Both the position numbers and the translations under genes were made by a program. The notes under the pieces are model-generated. The model worked only from the letters and a program-made list of their open reading frames with translations, did no database searches and was not told the origin of the DNA. A DNA stretch of 25,131 nucleotides, taken from IMG/VR virus record IMGVR_UViG_3300033144_002107, positions 1-25,131 of that record; one strand, 5' to 3'. The stretch is from a virus. Positions 17,331 through 24,101 of this stretch are shown here, piece by piece. Position 1 is the first letter of the stretch. Each line of letters starts with the position of its first letter.

Positions 17331-17406
17331 TGGTAGGGGTGGAGGGAGTCGAACCCTCACTGTAAGGATTTTAAGTCCTCTTTCTCTGCCATTGGAATAC
17401 ACCCCC
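17331..17406 (-). tRNA. tRNA-Leu (anticodon UAA) with a short variable loop
   Basis: A 76-base cloverleaf with encoded CCA. Acceptor GGGGGTG pairs with CACCCCT (one G-U). The anticodon arm is GAGGA-CTTAAAA-TCCTT, giving anticodon UAA (codon UUA, Leu). The T-arm is GAGGG-TTCGACT-CCCTC. The D-arm TTCC/AGAA has one mismatch. The stretch between anticodon and T stems is only five bases (ACAGT), whereas leucine tRNAs normally carry a long variable arm. UUA is common in the genes here, so such a tRNA makes sense for translation support. Confidence 0.8.
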
Positions 17407-17413
17407 ATAGCTT

Positions 17414-17542
17414 CTAATAAATATGTTGAAGACAGTACATCTTGGAGAAACCCATATCCATACATAGATCCCATTGATAGTACTGATAACCCACTGCACT
17501 TGAACCTTTAGCCTGTTGGTTAGAAGCCAACTGCTCTTCCAT
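17414..17542 (-). other. Small ORF starting inside the tRNA-Arg-like sequence (doubtful)
   Basis: A 42-codon frame begins with an ATG in the D-loop of the tRNA-Arg-like element and ends at a TAG just upstream of tRNA-Leu. Its second half, YQYYQWDLCMDMGFSKMYC, looks more like real protein than random reading and loosely resembles the helix of DUF3310 proteins (IEDWNLPYHLGQVIKYI in this phage). There is no ribosome site, so it may be a gene remnant. A frame of this length can also occur by chance. Confidence 0.25.
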
Positions 17543-17556
17543 TGAGCTAACGGGGC
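17498..17556 (-). pseudogene. Broken tRNA-Arg (anticodon UCU): 5' two thirds only
   Basis: The minus strand carries acceptor GCCCCGT, D-arm GCTC-AATGGAA-GAGC, anticodon arm GTTGG-CTTCTAA-CCAAC (anticodon UCU, codon AGA) and a T-loop TTCAAGT after AAAGG. The expected 3' half (CCTTT then ACGGGGC) is absent; the sequence continues GCAGTGGGTTATC instead. The first bases also encode the last codons of the upstream gene (CCC CGT TAG). It therefore looks like a tRNA gene cut at the T-loop, by recombination or deletion. Confidence 0.6.
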
Positions 17557-17942
17557 TTAATCTTGCTGAAATTTTTAACCAAATCTTTTATGCTACCTAT
17601 GTCAAGAACGGAATCAAATAGTATTGGGATTTTATTCTTAATAGCAAATTCATATTCCTTCATAGCTCCACTTCCTTCCTTGTACCCAGGGCAGAAGAAT
17701 ATAAAATCACATTTGTTTATGACTGCAAAGTCATTTTCTAATGCAGTATCATAAGTAATAATCCTAGATCTGTATGCCCAGTAATCATTTTCTATTGGCA
17801 TGATAACAGCGCATCCTAACTCCAGAAACTTTCTACCATACTCCTGAAGTTTTAATCTATTTATCTCTCTAACAGTAGCATCTAATCTATTTCCATCTGA
17901 ATAAACACCAGCTATGTACACTACAGGTTTGTGTTTTCTCAT
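17547..17942 (-). CDS. DUF4406 / nucleoside 2-deoxyribosyltransferase-like protein
   Basis: About 131 residues from ATG 17942; a GTG at 17981 extends the frame but has no ribosome site, whereas AAGGAG lies 12 bases before the ATG. The Rossmann-like nucleoside deoxyribosyltransferase fold is suggested by VVYIAGVYSDGNR at the start, LELGCAVIMPIEND in the middle, NKCDFIFFCPGYKEG and the motif SGAMKEYEFA (S-G-A-x-x-E), whose Glu is the nucleophile position in the family, then NKIPILF. These enzymes cleave or swap nucleoside glycosidic bonds; the phage DUF4406 relatives are not characterised. The last three codons overlap the tRNA-Arg-like sequence. Confidence 0.7.
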   Translation of the reverse strand: MRKHKPVVYIAGVYSDGNRLDATVREINRLKLQEYGRKFLELGCAVIMPIENDYWAYRSRIITYDTALENDFAVINKCDFIFFCPGYKEGSGAMKEYEFAIKNKIPILFDSVLDIGSIKDLVKNFSKIKPR

Positions 17943-18029
17943 AGTAGTTGTTTTCTCCTTGTTGATTCTTCCTACAACCACACTTGGGGTGTGGTTGAGT
18001 ACTTAATTTTCTCTGGTACTAATACTTCC

Positions 18030-18046
18030 TACCGACTACGTCGGTA
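18030..18046. repeat. Perfect inverted repeat in the divergent region
   Basis: TACCGAC and GTCGGTA form seven perfect pairs around a three-base spacer. It lies in the long leader expected from the minus-strand promoter. It could be an RNA hairpin in that leader or a binding site for a dimeric regulator. No U-tract follows on either strand, so it is not a terminator. Confidence 0.5.
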
Positions 18047-18151
18047 TCAAAAGAACTATAGGAAATCCTTAAGGGATCCAAGTTCCTTTTCTGTTTTCTT
18101 TTTTGTTCGGTGTTGCGCTGGCTTGCTTGCTGCGGTAGCTTGGTTTCGCTC

Positions 18152-18168
18152 GGTCCCCGGCGGGGAAC
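18152..18168. repeat. GC-rich hairpin at the presumed minus-strand start
   Basis: GGTCCCC-GGC-GGGGAAC folds with four G-C pairs, a T-A pair, one mismatch and a closing G-C. It overlaps the expected start point of the minus-strand promoter at 18173-18201, so it would lie at the very 5' end of that transcript, or affect promoter opening. Confidence 0.35.
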
Positions 18169-18172
18169 AGGC

Positions 18173-18201
18173 AGTCTACCACGTCCCAAAGTCCGGGGCA
18201 A
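18173..18201 (-). promoter_or_regulatory. Promoter for the tRNA and deoxyribosyltransferase-like genes
   Basis: Minus strand: -35 TTGCCC (18201-18196), a 17-base spacer, and -10 TAGACT (18178-18173) with GTGG directly upstream (extended -10). The start would be near 18166, leaving a leader of about 220 bases before the ATG at 17942. The box layout matches the other promoters of the window. Confidence 0.5.
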
Positions 18202-18230
18202 GCGGAAAGTTCTGGAAGGGAAAACAGCTA

Positions 18231-18259
18231 TTGATATACGATAAATACTGTGCTAAGCT
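18231..18259 (+). promoter_or_regulatory. Promoter for the primase-helicase gene
   Basis: TTGATA at 18231-18236 and TAAGCT at 18254-18259 are 17 bases apart, with TGTGC just before the -10 box. The start would be near 18266, 27 bases before the ATG, leaving room for the ribosome site GGGGGA. It stands back to back with the minus-strand promoter, their -35 boxes 29 bases apart. Confidence 0.5.
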
Positions 18260-18292
18260 AGAAGTTTTACATTCACATTTGGGGGAAGTTTC

Positions 18293-20086
18293 ATGATGGA
18301 GGATGAAAGTCTTTCAATCATAAGAGATTCTATTGTTCAATATGGAACTAATAGATCCAACTGGAGGGAAACTTGCCCTTACTGTTCTCATGAAAGGAAG
18401 AAGAATAAAGAGAAAACATTATCAATTACTATCAAGGATAACATTGGGTTATTTTTTTGCCACCATTGTGAAGAGTCAGGAAGTATAAAATATATGTCAA
18501 CATCAGGGATGCCAACAGTGCCATTAGAAACCCAATCAACTATACCAGATAGTATCAGTCACAGCATGAAGGTTGGTAAAAAACAGAGAGATTATTTAGA
18601 CTCAAGAAAAATTAATGGAACCTCTGAAGGTAAACATATAGTTTCAGGTAAGAAATATTTCTTCGACAAAAATGGTGGTGGTTCTAACCAAGAAGCTATT
18701 GGATTTAGATACGTTAATCTTGATGGTAGTGAGGCTATCAAGTGGAGATGTTTAGACTTCAAAGGATTCACTCAAGATGGTGCAGCTAGATCTCTATGGG
18801 GGATAGAGAATTTTAAATCTGGGAATATAATTATTACAGAAGGAGAGATTGATTGTCTATCCTTCAGAGAAGCAGGGTTCACTGAAGATAATGGATGGAC
18901 TGTAGTTAGTGTACCCAATGGTGCGCCAAGCTCAGTATCCAAGCATGATAACTCAAAGAAGTATGCGTATCTATGGGACGCTAAGGATGCACTAGCTAAA
19001 GCAAGTAAGATAGTTATAGCATCAGATAACGATAAGCCGGGTGACTCATTAGCTGAAGAAATTACTAGAAGGATAGGGAGACATAAGTGTTGGAGATTAA
19101 AGTACCCCGAGGGCACTAAGGATGCCAACGAAGTACTAGTAAAGTATGGTAAAGATGTTGTTAAAGATATGCTTGACAGTGCTATACCATGGCCTATACA
19201 GGGGCTCAGATCAGTGCTTGAGTATGAAGGACACGTACTCAAATACCATAACGAAGGCCCGATAGTTGGTACAGGCACAGGTATCAAGCCAGTAGATGAA
19301 TTATTTAACGCATGTCCTGGCTCATTCGTTGTCCTTACAGGTATACCTGGGTCAGGTAAATCTACATGGTTAAGCTGGCTCCTCATTAAACTTGGCTCAA
19401 GGGATGACCAAAAATTTGCTGTATGGTCTGCCGAGATGCCACCTACCATGCTAGTATCAAATCTATGTGCAACATATAAAGAGAAAGCCTTTAGAGGATC
19501 CAATGGTATGAGTCCTGAAGAGGTTAAAGAATCTATTGGATGGATAGACGATCACGTTGTTATAATAGAAACAAATGATACGGATATAGACACCATATGT
19601 GAAGGTGCTATAGCTTCCATACTTCGCAAGGGGATCACTGGATTAGTGGTTGACCCATATAACATGATCACTCGTAGTGGTGGACACAGTGAAGAAGCTT
19701 CGCTCACTAACATAAGATATATCCTAAAGAAGTTGAAGTCATTAGCATTGGAATACAGTATCACAGTGTATCTTATAGCTCATCCAAGGAAGATGATTCA
19801 AGAGGTTAATAGACCTTGCATACCCACGGGTTATGATGTGAGTGGTAGTGCAGATTTTTATAATATTGCAGACATTGGGATAACAATATCAAGAGTTCAA
19901 GATGGTCAATCTCTTATAACTAATTGGAAGTCAAGGTTCCCACATTTCGGTAAGACAGGTAGTAATGTAATAGACTTTGACCTAGCAACAGGATCATATA
20001 GTGACCCACTATCAGGGCATCAAGGTAGCTTGGGATCTGGAGATGGATGGAATGATCTTGACGATAAGGTTGATGAATATTTTTAG
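18293..20086 (+). CDS. Bifunctional DNA primase-helicase (T7 gp4 / Twinkle type)
   Basis: A 597-residue replicative enzyme. A zinc-binding domain (C28, C31, C56, C59) is followed by a TOPRIM primase core with E183-G-E185-x-D187 and D245-N-D247, then a RecA-type hexameric helicase: Walker A at G350-T358 (GIPGSGKST), Walker B strand LVVDP with D454, H497 in YLIAHPRK, and SADFYNIADIGITISR near residue 530. It unwinds DNA 5' to 3' and makes RNA primers at the fork. T7 gp4 is 566 residues, so it is full length. GGGGGA precedes the ATG; a second ATG follows directly. It stands alone on the + strand between minus-strand blocks, under its own promoter. The C-terminal end is acidic, as in T7 gp4, where it contacts the polymerase. 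Confidence 0.93.
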   Translation: MMEDESLSIIRDSIVQYGTNRSNWRETCPYCSHERKKNKEKTLSITIKDNIGLFFCHHCEESGSIKYMSTSGMPTVPLETQSTIPDSISHSMKVGKKQRDYLDSRKINGTSEGKHIVSGKKYFFDKNGGGSNQEAIGFRYVNLDGSEAIKWRCLDFKGFTQDGAARSLWGIENFKSGNIIITEGEIDCLSFREAGFTEDNGWTVVSVPNGAPSSVSKHDNSKKYAYLWDAKDALAKASKIVIASDNDKPGDSLAEEITRRIGRHKCWRLKYPEGTKDANEVLVKYGKDVVKDMLDSAIPWPIQGLRSVLEYEGHVLKYHNEGPIVGTGTGIKPVDELFNACPGSFVVLTGIPGSGKSTWLSWLLIKLGSRDDQKFAVWSAEMPPTMLVSNLCATYKEKAFRGSNGMSPEEVKESIGWIDDHVVIIETNDTDIDTICEGAIASILRKGITGLVVDPYNMITRSGGHSEEASLTNIRYILKKLKSLALEYSITVYLIAHPRKMIQEVNRPCIPTGYDVSGSADFYNIADIGITISRVQDGQSLITNWKSRFPHFGKTGSNVIDFDLATGSYSDPLSGHQGSLGSGDGWNDLDDKVDEYF

Positions 20087-20262
20087 AGCTGCCATTTCTT
20101 ATCACTAACCAAGTCTATAATAACTTTCTTTGGGACTGAGTGTTCTTTAGCTAACCTTTCAATGCCGATACCCCCAGCTCTATACCTTTTAAGTATAGAT
20201 ATAATTTCTTCTTTAGTTAATCTTGGGATGACTAAGGCTTTAGGTATATTTTCTTCGTTCAT
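20083..20262 (-). CDS. Small helix-turn-helix protein
   Basis: A 59-residue ORF. From residue 15 it reads LTKEEIISILKRYRAGGIGIERLAKEHSVP and on to VSDKKWQL: a helix, a Gly turn, then a helix-turn-helix and a closing Trp. The same layout occurs in the protein at 24778-25002 (LT-x5-II-x-RYAKGGV, LAKHFNVSQQRIS, NNSWKR). Such proteins resemble resolvase-type or HNH-associated DNA-binding modules. AAGGAT stands before the ATG. The stop overlaps the end of the primase-helicase gene by four bases (convergent). A small DNA-binding regulator is the likely role. Confidence 0.7.
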   Translation of the reverse strand: MNEENIPKALVIPRLTKEEIISILKRYRAGGIGIERLAKEHSVPKKVIIDLVSDKKWQL

Positions 20263-20290
20263 TTTTTATCCTTAATATATATATATAAAT

Positions 20291-20331
20291 AAAAAGGGGG
20301 ACCACCCAGTGTGCAGGTGGTCCCCCTTTTT
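20291..20331. terminator. Strong bidirectional rho-independent terminator
   Basis: AAAAAGGGGGACCACC (20291-20306) pairs perfectly with GGTGGTCCCCCTTTTT (20316-20331) across a nine-base loop, 16 pairs in all with A and T tracts on the two sides. On the minus strand it begins a few bases after the stop of the VWA gene and so ends the MoxR-VWA operon; the T-tract continues into AT-rich sequence. It would also stop + strand transcription coming through the primase-helicase gene. Confidence 0.95.
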
Positions 20332-20336
20332 ATTAT

Positions 20337-21683
20337 TTATGGCTCTATTTCTACTACTCTGCCGAATGGTGGCAAATTCGTATATGTAGAATAAGCCACA
20401 ACAGGATAACTAGAAGCCCATAGTACAGGATACTTAGGTTTATCACCGTAGTCATGACTCCCCAGGTCGGTGAAGATTATTACCATGTCCGGTGACTTCT
20501 TCTTCTTGTTGAAGTATTTAAATACTGGACTAAATCTTGTACCTCCCCAACCACTAAACTTCTTAGGCATCTTCTCACCCTTGATTACATTAACAATATT
20601 CTTTTTGTTAACACCAGTGGTGAATGGTACAATCTCAATGTTCTTTATATTGTTACCTTTCCTAATATCTTCCATTGCTGCTATCAATAGGTTAAGACTA
20701 TCAGTGTCCATGCTGGAACTAACATCCAATCCTATGCCCAAGTTTATTTCTTGTTTCTTTTTTGGTGAAGGATAGTATATATTATTCCTTAGTCTCTGCC
20801 TACAAAACTTCAATGGATTAGTACCGTCGCGCTTACCCTTCTTACCTACAAACCTTGAAATATCTACCTTCCAATTTATCTTAGGTGTAGTGATCTTAGT
20901 TATATGTCTATCAGCTTCACCCGCTCCCTCGTATCCGCATGCTACTGACACTGCTCTAGTGTTATTGAGAAATTCTCTATGAGCATCCATCTTTTCCTTC
21001 ATTTCTTCAGGCTTAAGGGCCTCCCCTTTAGGGCCTGAAGCTTCAATGAATTGCCCCTGTTGAGCATTGTTCCAGTCTTTAGGTTCTTGTTCAGTTGGTG
21101 GAGAACCTCCCGGTGTAGGCTGATCGCTCTTGCCTTGACCTCCATCTCCATCTCCATCTCCATCTTCAGGAGGTTTTTCTTTATCCTTATTAAGAATATC
21201 GTACACTGCTTCAAAGCTCATCCTTGAAAGCTTCTCATCCCATAGCCATTCCCATTCAATTATCTGTGGATACCTCGCAATCATGATACCATTAACAGAA
21301 TAGTCTGCTGCTACATTAGCAAGTTTATGTTTTCTTTTTCCTACTCTAAAGGGATGAAGCAATCCAACATGCCAAGTCTCATGTTCAACTGTAGCCTGTG
21401 TCTCAATGAATATAGATTCCCTTATATGTTGAGGAGCAAAGACTATAACATCACCATCAGTGCATGCAGTTTTAATCTCCTTCCCTTTATATATATCAGA
21501 AATGATATAGTCCATCGACATTGATACTGTACCAGCGAATGGTTCCTGTTGTATGATATTGCTTCTAGCCTTTCTTATTGTATCAAAGTATTCTCTATAA
21601 AGATATATCTCATTCAAAGGAAAGTCCTTTGAATAGACACACTCAAGTGTCTTACTGCTCATTCTAGCAGAAATATCTAGCAT
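20337..21683 (-). CDS. VWA protein with N-terminal metallopeptidase-like domain (DUF2201 type)
   Basis: A 448-residue protein with two domains. The N-terminal part has H101-E-T-W-H105, H110 and NVAADYSVN (D127, N131), the pattern of the putative metallopeptidase domain found in front of VWA-like domains. A Gly/Asp/Pro-rich hinge follows (about 170-205). The C-terminal VWA-like domain has the MIDAS residues D320-x-S322-x-S324, T382 in GGTRF and D406 in IFTDLGS, so it should bind a divalent metal and a ligand. Such proteins work with MoxR-type AAA+ ATPases, one of which is encoded two genes upstream. AGGGGAT precedes the ATG. It is the last gene before the terminator. N4-type phages carry an ATPase/VWA gene pair of this kind, to my recollection; substrates are unknown. 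Confidence 0.85.
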   Translation of the reverse strand: MLDISARMSSKTLECVYSKDFPLNEIYLYREYFDTIRKARSNIIQQEPFAGTVSMSMDYIISDIYKGKEIKTACTDGDVIVFAPQHIRESIFIETQATVEHETWHVGLLHPFRVGKRKHKLANVAADYSVNGIMIARYPQIIEWEWLWDEKLSRMSFEAVYDILNKDKEKPPEDGDGDGDGGQGKSDQPTPGGSPPTEQEPKDWNNAQQGQFIEASGPKGEALKPEEMKEKMDAHREFLNNTRAVSVACGYEGAGEADRHITKITTPKINWKVDISRFVGKKGKRDGTNPLKFCRQRLRNNIYYPSPKKKQEINLGIGLDVSSSMDTDSLNLLIAAMEDIRKGNNIKNIEIVPFTTGVNKKNIVNVIKGEKMPKKFSGWGGTRFSPVFKYFNKKKKSPDMVIIFTDLGSHDYGDKPKYPVLWASSYPVVAYSTYTNLPPFGRVVEIEP

Positions 21684-21695
21684 ATATATTATCCC

Positions 21696-22577
21696 CTATT
21701 GTCGCATCATGCCTGACAAACCTGAAAGTATATCCTTAGCATCGGTTGCTATAAGCTCTCGCTTATCTTCATCCTCTCGCAATTCTGAGGGATGATACCT
21801 AGTCAATCGAGTCACCATCTCGGATCTCATAGCCTCAATCTTAGGGTTATTATTTATATTCATGTAACCAATAACCTTTGAAAGATCTTCCACGTTACTG
21901 ATAAGGCTATCCCTAAACATATTCTTTACCTTACCATCCTCCTCAATTGTATATGATTCAAGTCTCTCAGCTACCCTTCCTACAACGGTAGCAACCTTCT
22001 CGTTTATTTCATCTACAATTATATCAAGGTTTCTCTGAAGTTTCTTCTCCATCCTCTCTTTAAATCTACGCTCTACCTCTAGGGATCCAAAGGTTACAGA
22101 TGCACTTGGATCTGGTGCTGTAGCTGCACCCACTATCATATAGAAATTAGACTTAAGCTCATCCTTGTCAGGGTAGTCCCCTCTATCATATAGAGTTCCA
22201 AGGTTAGCTTCAGCATACTTGAGTACCTCCTCGTAATCACGTACAAAAGTCACCACCTTACTACCTATAGCAGCCTCGGCCTCCATGACTAGAGGCTCTA
22301 TCTCATTGAGCCACATCTCTTTAGTAGCAATGCGTTCACCTGAACCCTTACCCCAAGGAGAAGACTTATCATATATCAAACCCCTATACTTACTAATGGT
22401 TGCCACTGCATCCTTATATGATGGGTGCCTTGCCCACTTCTCCTTAGTGACGTTGATGCACTTGATCTCAGCATTAGTTTTATCTGCAAGATCCATCTTC
22501 TCTTGCTTAATGCTCATGTTATTACCCGGAATCTTTGACTCCACAGTAAAAACTACATAACTATCTGGATTAAACAT
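21696..22577 (-). CDS. Protein of unknown function in the MoxR-VWA cassette
   Basis: A 293-residue, largely helical, charged protein lying between the MoxR and VWA genes, with AGGAG five bases before its ATG. The N-terminus is strand-rich (SYVVFTVESKIPGNN, then AEIKCINVTKEKWARHP). The middle has helices such as WLNEIEPLVMEAEAAIGSK and RRFKERMEKKLQRNLDIIV that suggest a coiled coil. The fixed place between an AAA+ ATPase and its usual VWA partner makes it a likely third component, perhaps the adaptor or the client. DUF3150 proteins have similar length and habit, but I cannot confirm that family by eye. Confidence 0.75.
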   Translation of the reverse strand: MFNPDSYVVFTVESKIPGNNMSIKQEKMDLADKTNAEIKCINVTKEKWARHPSYKDAVATISKYRGLIYDKSSPWGKGSGERIATKEMWLNEIEPLVMEAEAAIGSKVVTFVRDYEEVLKYAEANLGTLYDRGDYPDKDELKSNFYMIVGAATAPDPSASVTFGSLEVERRFKERMEKKLQRNLDIIVDEINEKVATVVGRVAERLESYTIEEDGKVKNMFRDSLISNVEDLSKVIGYMNINNNPKIEAMRSEMVTRLTRYHPSELREDEDKRELIATDAKDILSGLSGMMRQ

Positions 22578-22597
22578 TTGTTCTCCTATTGTTTTGT

Positions 22598-23731
22598 TTA
22601 GTATTTGTTTGATGTTCCGGTGTACTCAGTGATTAGTTCTGTAAAGCTTGCACTGTCACGCACTTGAGAAGATACCTTAGCTATAGCATGCACTGCCATA
22701 CCAATAAACTCTGAAGGCATCCTCTTGAGATACTTACAGATGTTCACTACCTCGTAATCCTCTACTGTTCTACCCTCTTTGTAAAGATACCGAAGCTCTG
22801 AAGTTATATTAGCAATGACTCCAAACTGCTCACCCATACCGTCAGGAAGCTTGGCACCATCAGGTGCAGAGGTTATAGATGCAAAGCTTGGAAGCTTATC
22901 AGCCAGATTAACAAAGGCTTTAAACTTCTCATACTCAGCCATACCTACTGAACCACCACCCATATTATCAGCAATCTTATTATTCTTGATCAATCTGATG
23001 TAGCTACTGGATGGTTCTTCCATCATGAGTATCTTATGTCCAGCATTAAGCTTATCCCAACCGCGACAGGTAGGTTGAGCATCATCCATACTACTAGGAT
23101 CAAACTTGTATAGAGATTCTTTCTGCCATTCGATATAACTAATGATGTATGGATTAATCTCATTAGGTATGGCAAAGTTATTGACCCAATCCTTAACATC
23201 AGGATAGTGGTTGATAGTAAGTAGTCTGCCCTCAAGCATTGCCCTACTGAGATCTATAGCATTACAACCATCCTCTGATCCATTGCCTGCTGCTGCAAAC
23301 ATTATGTTATCACCAATCTTGCACCCCTCTATAACCCTAGATTGAAAGGCACTCTGTACAGCAGCATGAACATCTTCTTCAGCGTTAGTTATTTCATCAA
23401 ACAATAGAAGCTTAGGTTTCTTTGAATCACCTCCTGTGATTCTCTTTAGAGGATAATGTTCAAGCATCTTAGTACCATGATTGGGAACAAACAATCCCTG
23501 TAGTTCAACTGCTGAGTATCTTGACAGTATGATCTCATCATAATCCCAATCAAACATCATAGCAATCTGCTTAATCATATCTGTTTTACCAGTAGCCGGT
23601 GGACCCTTAACGAATGGTACTATAGGTGCCATGCCATACAGTTGAGTCTTAAGGCAGGCCAGTACTGTCTGTTGAGTAGTGTTGAAATCATTGATGCTCT
23701 TACCTTCAGGGAATACTATTTTATTATTCAT
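22598..23731 (-). CDS. MoxR-family AAA+ ATPase
   Basis: A 377-residue ATPase. Walker A is G43-PPATGKT50, Walker B LLLFDEI (D112, E113), sensor 1 the Asn of AAAGNG (N150), and SRAMLEGR follows with Arg169 as a likely arginine finger. The layout and the SAVELQGLF loop after the second strand are those of MoxR/CbbQ ATPases, which use ATP to remodel or load metal into a client together with a VWA partner. That partner is encoded two genes downstream. GAGG precedes the ATG at a six-base spacing. A hairpin at 23772-23803 separates this operon from upstream genes. Its substrate in the phage cycle is unknown. Confidence 0.9.
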   Translation of the reverse strand: MNNKIVFPEGKSINDFNTTQQTVLACLKTQLYGMAPIVPFVKGPPATGKTDMIKQIAMMFDWDYDEIILSRYSAVELQGLFVPNHGTKMLEHYPLKRITGGDSKKPKLLLFDEITNAEEDVHAAVQSAFQSRVIEGCKIGDNIMFAAAGNGSEDGCNAIDLSRAMLEGRLLTINHYPDVKDWVNNFAIPNEINPYIISYIEWQKESLYKFDPSSMDDAQPTCRGWDKLNAGHKILMMEEPSSSYIRLIKNNKIADNMGGGSVGMAEYEKFKAFVNLADKLPSFASITSAPDGAKLPDGMGEQFGVIANITSELRYLYKEGRTVEDYEVVNICKYLKRMPSEFIGMAVHAIAKVSSQVRDSASFTELITEYTGTSNKY

Positions 23732-23771
23732 TTGTTCCTCTTATTTTATTAGTTTTAATATAAGAACAATC

Positions 23772-23803
23772 AAGGGGGAAGGGATAGATATCCCTCCCCC
23801 CTT
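23772..23803 (-). terminator. Hairpin between operons (attenuator or weak terminator)
   Basis: AAGGGGGAAGGGATA (23772-23786) faces TATCCCTCCCCCCTT (23789-23803). All 15 positions pair on the minus strand, one as a G-U; on the + strand that position is an A-C mismatch. It has a tiny loop and lacks a good U-tract (CTTGATTGTTC follows). It probably limits transcription from the tRNA-Met operon into the MoxR operon or protects the mRNA end. AT-rich sequence just after it could hold a weak promoter for the MoxR genes. Confidence 0.55.
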
Positions 23804-23813
23804 ATCTTACTGC

Positions 23814-24089
23814 CTAGAACAGTTCATGGTTCGGGAGTGTATCATCATATGTAGCATACACACAATTGCCACGAGTGACGATGGTGAAGTCCGAAGACCA
23901 CTTCTTTCTAATATTAGAGGCTGAGGTCAAGGCACTAGAGGGAGAGGAATACATCTTAATGCGTGCCGACTTACCGGGACTAGTACGCAAAGCATCCTGT
24001 GTTTGTGTATGCCAAATGTTTCTAGCATCAGTACGATCAGGAATCTCTTCCCACATGAAGGTATTATCAGCCTTGTTTCGAGTTGTCAT
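23814..24089 (-). CDS. Protein of unknown function
   Basis: A 91-residue protein preceded by AAGGA. It starts MTTRNKADNTFMWEEIPDRTD, has a Ser-rich middle (YSSPSSALTSASNIRKKW) and ends with a short strand-rich part (DFTIVTRGNCVYATYDDTLP). The mixture of a polar, probably flexible N-terminus and a small folded end is seen in phage accessory proteins, but no family is recognised. The last gene before the hairpin at 23772, 13 bases downstream of the previous stop; likely cotranscribed with it. Confidence 0.65.
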   Translation of the reverse strand: MTTRNKADNTFMWEEIPDRTDARNIWHTQTQDALRTSPGKSARIKMYSSPSSALTSASNIRKKWSSDFTIVTRGNCVYATYDDTLPNHELF

Positions 24090-24101
24090 TTTGTTTCCTT
24101 T

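Larger units (their letters stand above)
17943..18292. other. Divergent intergenic region with a GC-rich core
   Basis: Between the deoxyribosyltransferase-like gene and the primase-helicase gene, about 350 bases hold no convincing gene. The middle (about 18105-18225) is strikingly GC-rich against its surroundings and contains the minus-strand promoter; the + strand promoter stands just right of it. It also holds an inverted repeat at 18030-18046 and a GC hairpin at 18152-18168. Open frames cross it on both strands but lack starts with ribosome sites. Its position beside the primase-helicase makes it a candidate for replication control as well, which is inference. Confidence 0.5.

Noticed and set aside
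17931-18296. 121-codon + strand frame and 60-codon minus-strand frame through the divergent region
   Set aside because: No start with a ribosome site, and both run over promoters. The + frame has some coding-like bias, noted with the GC-rich island, but not enough to call a gene.
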